The position numbers and the translations under genes were made by a program. The notes beneath the pieces are model-generated. The model did no database searches. It had not been told where the DNA came from and saw only the letters and a list, made by a program, of their open reading frames with translations. From the NCBI GenBank assembly GCA_009760885.1, contig CM019717.1, positions 50,553,366 through 50,617,365 of the forward strand: a DNA stretch of 64,000 nt, in the 5' to 3' direction. The stretch comes from Achatina immaculata. Lineage: Eukaryota; Mollusca; Gastropoda; Stylommatophora; Achatinidae. Positions 32,663 to 43,900 of the stretch are shown here, piece after piece (positions within the stretch are counted from its first letter, which is position 1; every line of letters begins with the position of its first letter).

Positions 32663-33734
32663 ATTATTCAACATAATCCCAATCGCCAGCGCGAAACATA
32701 TGCATGCATTCCTAGCACGTACCAGATTTTCTCTTGACTATGTAGCCATTTCTTCGCTGCATGAATCACTCCTTCATCATCTTCAAATCTTACCCCTCAG
32801 AGTGCATCTTTAAGTGGACCAAACAGATGGAAATCAGAGTGTGCCAAATCGGGACTATAGGGTGGATGGGGTAGTACAGTCCAACCCAATTTGGTGATTG
32901 CTTCCCGTGTTGCCAGACTTGTGTGAGGGCGCGCATTGTCGTGAAGGAGAAGCAGATCTGGTGGATTCTTGTGCGGCCGAACTCCGCGAAAACGTTGATT
33001 GAGTTTTTTCAATGTCTTAATGTAAGCTTGCGAATTGATTAACTCTCCTCTTGGCATAACATACACAAGAATCGCACCTTCAGTGTCCCAAAAGACAGTG
33101 ATCATGGCCTTTCCAGCTGAAAAAGTTGTCTTGAATTTCTTTCTTCCTGGTGATTGCGGATGATGCCACTTCATTGACTGTCTTTTTGTCTCAGGTTCAA
33201 AATGATGTGCCCAGGTTTCGTCACCTGTTAAGATCTTAGCCAAAAAGTTCTCTCCCTCACCATTGAAATGCTCCAACAATTCAGAAGAAGTTGCTTTCCT
33301 TTGCAATCGATAGTCATTTGTGAGACTTCGAGGAACCCGTCTTGCGCAAACCTTAGAAAATCCGAGAGCTTTTATAACTGTATTTACACTACCATTGCTG
33401 ACTGACAGCTTTAAGGCCAATTGTTGAGTAGTGATACGCCTATCAGTAAGAATAATGCCGTCAGCGCTTTTCAACATTTCTGCCTTGGTAACTGTGGCAG
33501 GACGTCCACAACGCGGCCGATCATGCAACTCCTTATTTCTACTTGATGATTCTTTGATTCTCTGAACCAAGTGACTGACTGTATTCCTGTCAACTGCAAA
33601 ACTTCCATACACATCACATAGACGCTTGTGAATGTTCACAACAGTTTCCTTCTCTGCAACGAGAAATTCATCGCAATTCGCTGCTTATACCGCAGGTTGC
33701 TAACACGCTCCATTTCAACGGTTAGGGCAGCCAT
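32663..33734 (-). pseudogene. mariner transposase pseudogene, copy 2
   Basis: A 280-residue open segment (33639 to 32797) holds helix-turn-helix sequence (GRPATVTKAEMLKSADGI, ITTQQLALKLSVSN) and the DDE domain: TGDETWAHHF (first D), WHHPQSPGRKKFKTTFSAGK, LLLHDNARPHTS (second D) and PPYSPDLAHSDFHLFGPLK (third D). Thirty-four residues separate the second D and the D of SDFHLF, the DD34D signature of mariner. A frameshift near 33700 separates the initial MAALTVEMERVSNL, a stop follows FGPLKDAL, and the C-terminus is shortened. All three catalytic aspartates survive, but the gene is broken. Confidence 0.9.
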
Positions 33735-33858
33735 ATTCTTTGGTTGGTTGCGGTGCACTTTAGTTCACACAATTGGCACATGCCATATTTAAAGTGTGCA
33801 AAATTGTATGCTTCTATCTTCATTGTTAGCCGAAAAAAAAAGATGTGGTGCATTACTT

Positions 33859-34478
33859 GCAGTATAAAATTAAACGGAACTATTTTAAAGCAGGTGCAGA
33901 AATTCAAATACCTTGGAGTAGTAATAACTTCAGATGGGAAATGCAGAACAGAAATTAGGAACAGAATAGGCCAAGCAAAGACTGCACTTCAGAGAATGAG
34001 AAACATATTATGCAATACATCTTTATCAATGAATGTTAGAAAACGAGTCCTGAAATGCTATATTGAACCTATCCTGTTATATGGAAGTGAATCATGGACA
34101 ATAGGCAGGTCTGCACAAAAATCATTGGAAGCAGCAGAAATGTGGTTTATTAAAAGAATGTTGCGAATTCCCTGGACAGCAAAAATAACTAATGAAGAAT
34201 GTATGAGAAGAGCTGGAGAGACAAACAAATCTTGTCAAAAAGATAAGAGAGAGACAATATACTTTCATAGGACATCCAATAAGAAGAGGAGGCATAGAAA
34301 ATATTATAAAGTAGAGGGAACTAGGTCCAGAGGAAGATCAAGAGAAATGATACTGGGCAGTCTGACGGGATGGTGTGAGAGGAGATCACCAACTGAGCTG
34401 ATGGCCTGCATGAAGGATCATGTACTCTGGAGAAGCATAATACCCAACGCCCGTCGACACGGCACCTGATGATGATGA
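33859..34478 (+). mobile_element. 5'-truncated RTE-like LINE nested in mariner
   Basis: Inserted in the mariner end with a 10-bp target duplication (TGCATTACTT at 33849-33858; TGCATCACTT at 34479-34488, 9 of 10). The open frame (to 34469) covers the LINE C-terminus: FKYLGVVITSDGKCRTEIRN, PILLYGSESWTIGRSAQKSL, EMWFIKRMLRIPWTAKITNE, then a basic tail. It ends with the (GAT)n tail at 34467-34480. The same LINE end occurs at 26965, 29990 and 60150. Confidence 0.85.
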
Positions 34479-34503
34479 TGCATCACTTTCTGAACGCCCC
34501 TCG

Positions 34504-34592
34504 TGTGTGTGTGTGTGTTTGTGTGTATATGTATATATATATAAAAGATATAAGTGTGCGTGCGTGCGTGCGTGCGTGCATGTGTGTATACT
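34504..34592. repeat. (GT)n, (TA)n and (GTGC)n microsatellites
   Basis: A compound simple repeat directly outside mariner copy 2, likely continuous with the CG/CA tract on its other side before insertion. Confidence 0.85.
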
Positions 34593-36030
34593 GTCCAAAA
34601 AAGAAACGCATAACTACTGATGACCAAATTTAGCCATAACTTTGATATTCTATTCATTCTTTTGCATGTCCCTTGTGGAACTTTGCCTCCCTGACAGCAT
34701 TCCTGTAGGCCTCTCGGTTGTGAGCAAGATGGCCTGCTGCTGATGCATCCATTTGCAGATCATCAACGATGTCTTGCAGCCATCTTCGCTTTGGTCTTCC
34801 TCTCTTTCTTTTTCCCATTATGTACCCTTCCAAGACGGTCTTCCCTAGATTATCATGACGTTTAATGTGTCCAAAATATTTAAGTTCTCTCTCTTTAATC
34901 CTCTTTATTAGCCAACCTTCTTCAATATTAATATTCTTGTAGTATAGATATATTTGTTCTTTTTTTGTGTCCATGGTATTTGAAGAACTCTTCTGTAGCA
35001 TTTACATTCAAAGGCATTTATGTGTTTCTCAAATGTTTTGTTAAGTGTCCAGGTCTCACAGGCATATGTTGCAATGGGAAAGATGCATGCCCTTAAAAAT
35101 CTTATTTTTTGTAGTTCTGTCTGTTCCTCTCCACATATTCTTTAGTTGTTTTACTTTCTGAAGAGCGATACATGTCATCCTTTTAATTTCCCTCATTGTA
35201 TCTCCATTATTAGTTAGTAGTGATCCAAGATATTCTATAGCTTTTTAAATTGAATGAATACAATTTTAAAATTGCACACAATAATATCTAAGGGTTTAAA
35301 TACTCACTTGACAGTTTCTTGCATCTGTGTAACGAGAATTTGTTAGGCCCAGGGGTTCTCAAGTTAGTATGGTGTGCGGCTTCCGTTTGCATTGATCAGC
35401 GACTGGCATCTCCTGGGCATAGATGCGATCAGATGTCTGATGTGCACCTGTGGGATGGCTGCCTACTCCTCATGGAGTGCCTGTCACAAATCACGACAAT
35501 TGGCTGAAGAAACGTTTCGGCGACAAAAACATCTTTGCAGCTCATCCCATAGGTGCTCGATCGGATTCATGTCTGGAGACAGTGATGGCCAGGAAAGGGG
35601 TTCTGAGATGATGAACCAGAATAAACCAATCATCAGCTGCTGTTGTCACCCTGGGTCGTCCACTGCAGTGCCGGTCTTTAGCTGATCCAGTGACTTGGAA
35701 ACAGTGCCAAAGTCGACTGATGGTACTCTGCTGCACGTTCAAATGCCCGGCAACCTGAATTTGACTTTCGCCTGCTTGCAGGCAACCAATAGCAATGTTT
35801 CGTAAGTTTTGCGATAGAGCGCCATAATTGTCTGCTTGAGAATTAACTGAATTTGTTTGTATAACCTCGTCCTTTTATAGGGTTTCATTTGCGTGAGAAG
35901 TGAGTTGTGCTCACCACAAAAATCATGACTTTTAAAAAAAAACGTAAAGTGAGTTACGGTTAAAAAAAATGCATGATTAGCAAGGGCAGCTACTGTGTTC
36001 TGACTATACACGAGAATAGCAAAATTCACG
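34593..36030 (-). mobile_element. Tc1-like transposon relic with LINE fragment
   Basis: CTGTCCAAAAAAGAAACGCA at about 34590 resembles the end of Tc1-type elements. At 35860-35400 the minus strand carries a transposase remnant: QQSTISRLWHCFQVTGSAKD and SGRPRVTTAADD, the paired-like DNA-binding domain, followed by catalytic-region fragments broken by frameshifts. The opposite inverted repeat was not found. Between these (about 34650-35240) lies a minus-strand RTE-like LINE end. Confidence 0.6.
34654..35240 (-). mobile_element. RTE-like LINE C-terminal fragment
   Basis: The minus frame 35001-34654 encodes IKRIKERELKYFGHIKRHDN, VLEGYIMGKRKRGRPKRRWL and ends near REAKFHKGHAKE. The upstream part (35240-35010) matches EYLGSLLTNN-type sequence as at 19105-19320. 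Copies of the same tail lie at 48560-48680 (minus) and 49215-49410 (plus). Confidence 0.7.
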
Positions 36031-36148
36031 CTAAATCATGGACCTGATATCTTGGTGACAATCTTTGGTTTGGTTTGAGATACCCGGGAAAAAAATTTTG
36101 TCATAACATATTTTTTTTTAAAAATGAAGCTTATATTATCACTATTGT

Positions 36149-37367
36149 CCGCTGCTGGCGAGATTATTCAGCTGCCGTGCGTGGAGTGGGGCTCCTCCCG
36201 GCCAGTGAAGAAAAGTGCGAATGGGGTTGCCGCGCGGCGCCACTGTGGAAGAGGTGAAAGAAAGTATTAGGTGAAATAATCAGTAGCCTCTGGGTCAAGA
36301 CTGATCAAATCACGACACCTCTGCTCTGGAGGTCGGCCACGTCCTATGTGCACTTATAGCGGGCGAAATGCCTGAACCGGCTTAACCTAGGGGTTAAGAC
36401 ACTGCTGGCGAGATTCTTCGGATGCAGCACGTGGAGTGAAACTCCTCCCGGCCAATGAAGAAAATGCGAAAAAGCAATTAGGGTTGCCGTGCAGCGCCGG
36501 TGTGAAAAGGTGATGGAAAGAATAAAGCGAAGCTTAATCGGTATGTCCGGTAGTCTCGTGGAGAGAGCTACTCATACCACGGCACCTCTGCTCTAGAGGC
36601 CGGCCACGTCCGGTATACATCTATACTGGTGAAATATGTCTAAACCGGCTTACACCAGGGGTGAAACTTGATGGTTACTCATGTCACGGTACCTCCGCTC
36701 TAGGGGTCGGTCACGTCCTAAACACGGCCATAATATAATACGCCTAAACCGGCTCAACCCAGGGGTGAAACTTAATAGTGTCGAGGATTCACTCTCCTGG
36801 ACTTCGTACTGGTCACAACTAGGAAGGGTAGCGGCCACGACCACAAAATGCTGAAGTCGGAGACACTGGACCAGTGCAGTCTAGATAGGCAACCACCTCT
36901 CATCCGGCAGGGATGTATGCGTATCCTAATTAAGCTGAGGTTTTCCGGTAATAAAATTACGCTGGACTGGATAGGCACCTCTCATCCGGCGGTGATACAC
37001 GGGTATCTCAAAACACGTCGAAGTTTTCCGGTGAGAAAGTCCAACTCTAGACTGGATGGGCTACCACCTCTCACCCGGCGGGGCCTGATATCCAAACTAC
37101 GCCGAGGTTTTCCGGTGAGAAAATCCAACTCTAGATTAAACTGGTGCAACGAAAACCACGGTGTCACGCAATCCCGCTTCTGAGACCCACCAAGAATTCA
37201 AGCCCAAGCCCCGCAATACTCTGAACCTCTTGTGATCAAGAGGATCTCTTGTGGGCCTCTCCGGGACAACAGGGGGACCACGGGACACATCGAGGACCAC
37301 GGGAGTAAATTCAACAGGATCAGGGGGCGATCTTGATCTAGAAGCAATCAAAGGAGAAGAAGAAGAG
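36149..37367 (+). mobile_element. non-coding retroelement with internal subrepeats, copy 2 (5'-truncated)
   Basis: Flanked by an exact 10-bp target duplication, TCACTATTGT, at 36139-36148 and 37368-37377. Relative to the full copy at 58697-60149 it lacks about the first 215 bases, i.e. it is 5'-truncated, and ends AAGGAGAAGAAGAAGAG. Truncation plus target duplication plus a simple-repeat tail show insertion by target-primed reverse transcription. No ORF above about 110 codons. It contains two long subrepeats (GCTGGCGAGATT...) and three to four ~88-bp subrepeats (GTCCAACTCTAGACTGGATG...). Confidence 0.85.
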
Positions 37368-37479
37368 TCACTATTGTAACTAATTAAATAACTTTTTTGA
37401 GCGCATTTTGTGATGACGTCATTTACTTCATTTTTCAATTTTTTTTTTCACAGAAAGTGTAGTGAGACTTTTAAAAACA

Positions 37480-37610
37480 CACTGTATAAGCTATGCGTTC
37501 TGGTCAGGAGTTTGGGGTGGTGAGTGAGTGTGTGTGTTTGAGTGTGCGTGTTTATGTGTGTGAGAGAGAAAGAGAGAGTGTGCGTGTGTGTGTGTGTAAA
37601 AAACTGTTTA
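37480..37610. repeat. GT/GA-rich tract
   Basis: Imperfect (GT)n and (GA)n sequence about 300 bases upstream of the UNG start, between the retroelement and the putative promoter. Confidence 0.7.
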
Positions 37611-37670
37611 AATATTTACAGAATACACACTCACTCAGAACACCATCACACACTCATAATGTATGAACTA

Positions 37671-37678
37671 GCGGGAAA
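37671..37678 (+). promoter_or_regulatory. E2F-like site
   Basis: GCGGGAAA is the complement of the canonical E2F core TTTCCCGC, 250 bases upstream of the UNG ATG. UNG is a known cell-cycle/E2F target in mammals; conservation here is inferred. Confidence 0.4.
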
Positions 37679-37784
37679 AAAAAGTTAGAAACAGCCCCAC
37701 CCTTCTCTCCGTTGTCTGTTTACTTTCCATTCTAAGACATGTGATGGGGTTCATTTCCGGTTCATAGGTGTTTAAATTTGGAAC

Positions 37785-37794
37785 TTTGGCGGGA
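37785..37794 (+). promoter_or_regulatory. E2F-like site
   Basis: TTTGGCGGGA fits the E2F consensus TTTSSCGS and lies 128 bases upstream of the UNG2-type ATG (41 bases before the upstream in-frame ATG). With the site at 37671 it suggests S-phase control. Confidence 0.45.
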
Positions 37795-37921
37795 CATCTG
37801 CACAACTATATGCGAATAACTATTAATGCGTGCTACCTGGATTATTACTAAGTGGATATCTTACTCAGACGCAAAAGACAAATTACTTATCAGGTGTCTA
37901 CATCATAACCTGAATCCAGCC

Positions 37922-37981
37922 ATGTTGCAGTGTAAAATATCGGAGTTTTTTGGCTCCCCTCTTCGTCAGAAGGAAACTGGT
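37922..37981 (+). CDS. UNG: UNG exon 1 (PIP box)
   Basis: Twenty codons, [20 protein letters not shown], with a perfect PCNA-interacting box Q-x-x-I-x-x-F-F. Donor GGT|GTAAGC, phase 0. An upstream in-frame ATG at 37826 follows a TAA stop and could yield a longer N-terminus. Confidence 0.85.
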
Positions 37982-40900
37982 GTAAGCACTCTTGCTATAG
38001 TTACTGTGAGGTTTTAACACCAAGTACACAGATCTATGTCTAATTTGTCGCTAATTTTATGCGTTTTATGAGTGAATGGATTGACAAACTAGAAGGCATA
38101 TGTTTTGGTACACACGAGATAGCTTACAGATTCCCAGTAAAAACAAATGTTCCACAATACCGGTACATACAAATGATCCACATTCCTAGTACAATGTCCA
38201 TATGATCTTCTTATGTTTGAACACTTTTTGCCAGCCAGTGTTATGGTAGAGAGAGATTGTATTAAAAAGTATCACTATACATAAGCCAAATAGACATGAT
38301 TTCTTTATATCCTAGCTTGAAGTAAAAACAAAAACAAACTGGCACCGCTGCCATGGAAGACATTCGCTCCTCACTAGATCAGATCATAACATCACCAAGT
38401 TTTGTTATTGGAAGCAACACTCTGAACCTCCACCCAACATTAAGACTTCTGAAGAATTGCAAAGCACATTGGAGCGTTTGTGGTGTGATAAGAGACAAAC
38501 AAAGAAGGCTGTTAACAACATACACAAGTGGTTTAGGGTCTTGACCAACTTTTTTTGTTTGGGGTTGCTGGTATTTTTCATGACATTCTTCTCTGACGTT
38601 GCCATCTCAGCACGCATATATTCATGTTAGCAATATCTTCTACCAGCTCAGCAGAGAAGAACAAGATCTTTAGACTCAGAACAGGCCACAACAGACATCA
38701 CATGTTTAGCAGACTCAAGAAAGGCACAAACGATGAATGCACCTCTGGTATCGACAAAATTTCTGTCACACATAAGAGTCCATAATAGTCTTAACAGCCT
38801 AAGACAAACAGCAGCATTCTTCAAAGCTATCCAAGTTGATGTCTGAAAATGTTCATTAAAGAAGATAGCGATATTATATTGTGGTACAGAATTATGTGAG
38901 ACTTCATGGACAGGTTTAGGGAACATTTTATTTTTACAGGATCAGCATTGTCTATGCAGGAGAGATGTAATAATTTCATAGAGATGTGCCACTGATCGCA
39001 GACAAGATCATTTTATTTTCTAAATATCAATTCACATTATTAGACAAAATCACTAGTTAAACCATATGGTAAGCACATCAATATCAACTTTGTGCAGCCT
39101 ACACCCTAAGGACAAATAGCTTAGAATATGCAATTAAGGAATTTTATGAACAAAAAATGTAAATTATCAGAAACAGTTGTCATAATGGGAGATTTCAATG
39201 GCAAAGTTGGAAATCAGCCAGAAGAACATAGTGGGAAATATTGGTCTTGAAAAACATAATTATTGGAGACAAACTTATTGTAAGGGCAAAAAGTGATGAT
39301 TGTTTCTACAAACATTTGAAAACACAATATACTTGAAAGGGTCCAGGAAATTTTCTCTTTGCCCATTCTAGACGTCATCTTGAACCACCCATTGCTGCCT
39401 TAGAATAATAGTATGTAGTACATCTTCTGTTGTGATGAATTCTGCAGAGCAGATATGGCTGAGTGAGGCAGATATGAATCTCACTCCCATGTGAATACTG
39501 ATGTTCCCCTGAGTGATCTGGCACCTGTCAAAACAATGCTTTATCCTTCAGAAGATATAAGTCAGTAGTGAACTGTCCTCATCTCTGTGGATTGCCTTTG
39601 GTGCCAGGGACTTTTCAGATGACACATCTTGTGCAAATGTAGCCCAGCACTGTTGTTTTGACTTGGTTGCCAGTTGTTTGAATGTGTTCATCATCATCAT
39701 TGCCTTCCACTCCTTTGAGAGCACAGGCCATAGATAAAGGTTCACCAGTCATCCCTGTTCTTGGAATTATTTTCTCCTTCCTTCCATGTATATCCCTTGT
39801 CTCTGAGCACTGTCACAATTTCTCTTCTCCAAGTAAGTCGAGGCCTTCCTCGTTTTCTAATGTTTGTACATAACTATCTGCATATCATGTCAAGACCCAT
39901 TTTTTTTACTTTGTAGGCATAAGAAAGTCCTTCTGATGTAACTGTTACATGACCACCAGTGCTTATTTTCTCAGACCCTAATGATTCAGTGAATTCGGAG
40001 GCACATAGAAAAATATGAAAAGCTATGATGTGTTAAGCATAGTAGTAACATTAACTCTGTACAGATAATATTTTTGCATTTTTTTTTTGGTAACATACAT
40101 TTTAAATGTGATATTTTTTAGCACATTTATTGAGCATTCATTTCCATTTTATCTGCAGGAAAATGTCAAAAAAGTCCCTAATAATAATTCTACTGAACCC
40201 AGTGCCAAAAAGAGGAAAACCACCATAGAAGCAAATTTCTCTAAAGAGAGTGAACATTCAGAATCAAAACTGTCCCAAACAGATCAACAGAGAATGGAAC
40301 AAAACAAATTGTCTGCCAAGCTGAAGTTGCTAGGAAACAAAACCAATGGTCTGGTTGTTAACTTTGGTCCTTCATGGTTTAAAGCATTGGAACCAGAGTT
40401 TTCTAAAGAGTATTTTTTGAAGGTTTGATATTTTTCCACTAGTTTTACAACAGATTTCTAAATTTTCTTGTGGTATGTTCACTGCCATTTTTGTAGTTAC
40501 TTACTTTGTGAAGATGAGATGAGAGTGAAATTATAAGTTGTATGGTGTGAATGATGTATTCACACTGGATTATACTGTATATCTTTATATTTGAAAAACT
40601 GATAGAGACAAGCCAGGTGCATTATCCTAGAATATCTTTCTTGTCAGACATTTTCATGAATATATTGTTCAGGATAAATCTTATCTGGTTTGAGTCTTTT
40701 TTTTTTTTTTCCTCACTTATACTTCTTTCTTGCCCAAGATCTACATCATACCTTTCACTGATAATTTATTTTTTGCCTTCATGTGTTTACTGTTCATTTG
40801 ATATAGTTCTTGATGGAACCCTCTGCCAAAATATTGATTGTGCTTTTTACTTGACTGCAGTTTTTTTTCCACTCGATAGCTTGTTTTGGGACTCTCTGAT

Positions 40901-43900
40901 TGTTTCTTCTCATCATGTGACCAATGTATGTCCATCTCCATTTTTCTTATCACCCATGTGACAGGTTGTTGTTCACTCATCTGCCTTATCTCTGAGGTCG
41001 ACCACGTGAAACTCTAAAGAGGACATTATTAAGAGAGGTCAAATTAGTAGGCATAAAATCCCTTGGTGAGGTTGAAAAATGTGCAGAAAACAGGAGTACT
41101 TGGCGAACTACCATGCGAGTCTTATGCGACGTTTAACAGCACAGGAAGGATGTAAGATACTTTCTCATTCTACTTAGTGTTGTCTGTCGTTAGAGCATGG
41201 AGATATACCAGACAGTCCTTAAGTCTGTACTGTCTGCTATGATTATTTAATTAAAAGAAGTCTTTTTCTGTAGTAAGCCATGGGAGTTTTTTTTTTATGT
41301 CAGATCTCATGGCATCTTGCCCGTGTCATTAAATTTAGAGGATATTACTACACACAAATATAGCTTTCAGATTTTTTTTTTTTCTGTTTAGCTGAGCCAG
41401 TTTGTTGCTGAAGCAAGGAAAAAGGGCACTGTGTACCCACCACCAGAGCAAGTTTTTACATGGACATTGGCTTGTCCTATAGAATCAGTGAGTTGATTTG
41501 TTTCATGAATTGTATAACACTGGAAACTTATATAACTGCATGCAGCAAGCAGTTTTTCCATTTATTTGTCTCATTAGTGTTTATTTTCATGCAGATGTGC
41601 ATGATAACAACAATTTTCTAAAAGAATTATCTGTGTGGGCATTTATGCAAGAATCATATGATTAATTCATATTAATGAATGATTTGTGCACATTTTCTGC
41701 TGTCATAAGTTTTCTTTTTATGTCATCATTACTTTTATTTTAAAAAAACATATTAATAAGTACAAATAAGTTATGGAAAAATAATGTAATGTGTTTTACA
41801 TTTCCTATAATGCGGAGATGTGTTTTAAGAATTATAAATTTGTTTCATTTAAGGTAAAAGTTGTCATAATTGGACAGGATCCCTACCACGGACCAAAGCA
41901 GGCTCATGGTCAGTAAAGTCTTCTTATGCAATAGTGTGTCTGCTATGAAAGTGTTAGAAAATGTGTAAAGATCACTGCAGATATCTGAGGCAAAAGCTAA
42001 ATATTTGCCACTAGAAGTTGCAGAAAACAGCAGCCTTCATGTTGTCAGATACGGTGATCCATCATTTAAATGCAAAAGAAGAAAAAGGTGTTTATGTTAT
42101 AAGTAATACAAGTGGTAGTATGCTGCAAAAGTGAGAATAGTAAAACACCATTGGTACATTTTTAGACATTCTCGGCATTTAAAATAGAGAATATCTTCCT
42201 GCAGGATGAGTCTTTCACTGCATGCACTACTATCAGTGAGTGGATGAAAATACGTGAATGTCAGTCCTGTGAATAAAGGACTTTGGCTGAAGTATAGACT
42301 TTTAGTTAGTAAAAAATGCTTAGCCACATTGCAGGACATGAACCAGAGAATTTATGCTCAGTGTTTGGATTTTTTATATGGAATGCTCACTCTTCTCTCT
42401 CTCTCCTCTCTCTCTCTTTTTTTTTTGTCCTCCTTTTTATCTCTTCTCTTCAATAACCTTTCAGATTTCAGAATCTGACATCTTGCATTCAGGACACTCC
42501 AATACATGTTTCACTGCATCCTCCAACATGCACCAAGAGTCTTGTCTACTAATGGTTCCTGTCAAATGTTCATTTTTATTATATGGTTTTGTCCATTTGG
42601 TTCAGGTTTTCTTCCAGCACTCTTACTCTGTCCTGCTTCATCAATCCCTGTGTATGCTCATTGTTCATCTGCTTCTTCTCGTCATCATCCTGTAGTCTGT
42701 GTAATGTGGCCTTTGCAATATCCTCATTATCTGTTTTCAGCATGCCTTATGTTTCAGCCTGCCCAGCCAGCCTATCAGCCAACTCATTTCCATGCACACC
42801 AGCATGCCCTGGACAGAAGATCCATGTTAATTGCTTCATGTGTGTGTCCCAACAGGTTTACCAGTTCTCTCCAGAGAAGTTTTTCAGTCGTCCTTAGCAT
42901 GCTCAGTGAGTCTGTCACAACAACACCATGAGACACTTCCAGATCTACCAGCTACCCAGTTGCCACTGATACGGTCTCAATCTCCTGTGCACATGGTGGA
43001 TGTGGTGACTGCACAAGCACCCGATCTCTTTGTCACACGTCTTCCACTCCAATAGAGTGACCTTACCATCACAATGGTTCCTCTTTCTCCTGGCCAGACA
43101 ATACCTACCATTCAAGTTTGGAGCCCAAAATAAATTATAATTTGATGTCTGCTGATATAGATGTTTTGTTTATATACTGCTTATACTGTTTCGAGTTGTA
43201 TTTTTATGGTTTTTATATGTAATTTCAGGTCTGTGCTTCAGTGTGCTGCCAGGCATCAAGCCTCCACCAAGGTATGTGTAATGTGCAATATATTTATGTA
43301 TATATGCACATAGAATATTCTTTTCCCATAACAAACCAGAATATGCACTGACATTTGTGTTGCAGAGTGAGCCAGCACTGTCATATTACAATATGAAGCT
43401 TTTGTAGGTTCTTCTTCTTCATCCTTCTTCTCAGACATTCACACCAGTCTCTCTCTCACAAACGCTGCACATTGTCTTATGCATTGCCTCAAGCACTATA
43501 GAACTTTTCTGGTAGGGGTCTGGGGTATCTGCCTGATTGGGTTGTGCAGCTGGCAACTCTGGAGGATGTGATGTGGCATCTGTTGCTCTTTGCTATTGTG
43601 CCAGTTTTCAGCTTCTGGTATAGTTGGTGTCTCAGTCTGAAATGTCCTTTTCTCAGAAGATTATGACTTGTTCATTTCTTGAGAGTTTATGGTATATGTC
43701 ATCAACATTTGCTATGGGGTGTTGTTTTATCCATTTGTTTTTATATATGGCTTTTAGTTTTTTTTTGTTTGTTTGTTCAAATTCAGGGCTTATTTAGTCA
43801 TACAAGTTAAAAAATTTAGCATCATTTTTTTATGTTGAAACAGAGAAAGGTGCAAAATATCATTCCCTATGAATTGAAAATTCATAAACCTGCTTCAACT

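Larger units (their letters stand above)
32561..34503 (-). mobile_element. mariner-family transposon, copy 2, with nested LINE
   Basis: Left end CGAGGGACGTTCAGAAAGCA at 32561; right end (revcomp CGAGGGGCGTTCAGAAAGTG) finishing at 34503. The minus-strand transposase is close to that at 3246-5331. A 620-bp LINE (33859-34478) sits inside the right terminal region. The flanks are simple repeats, (CG)n and (GT)n, not a visible TA pair. Confidence 0.88.
38697..40460 (+). repeat. segmental duplication, source copy (UNG intron 1 + exon 2)
   Basis: From ATCACATGTTTAGCAGACTC through exon 2 and just past its donor, this 1.76-kb block matches 57752-61690 (after removing a 2.16-kb LINE from the latter). 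It includes a LINE 3' fragment at 39680-39880 (minus), so that insertion predates the duplication. Confidence 0.9.

Noticed and set aside
40551..40961. 136-residue hydrophobic open frame in UNG intron 2
   Set aside because: AT-rich chance frame overlapping a minus-strand LINE fragment; no domain or splice context.
42354..42931. Overlapping plus-strand frames in UNG intron 4
   Set aside because: Antisense of a LINE RNase H fragment; the minus strand carries the recognisable motif.
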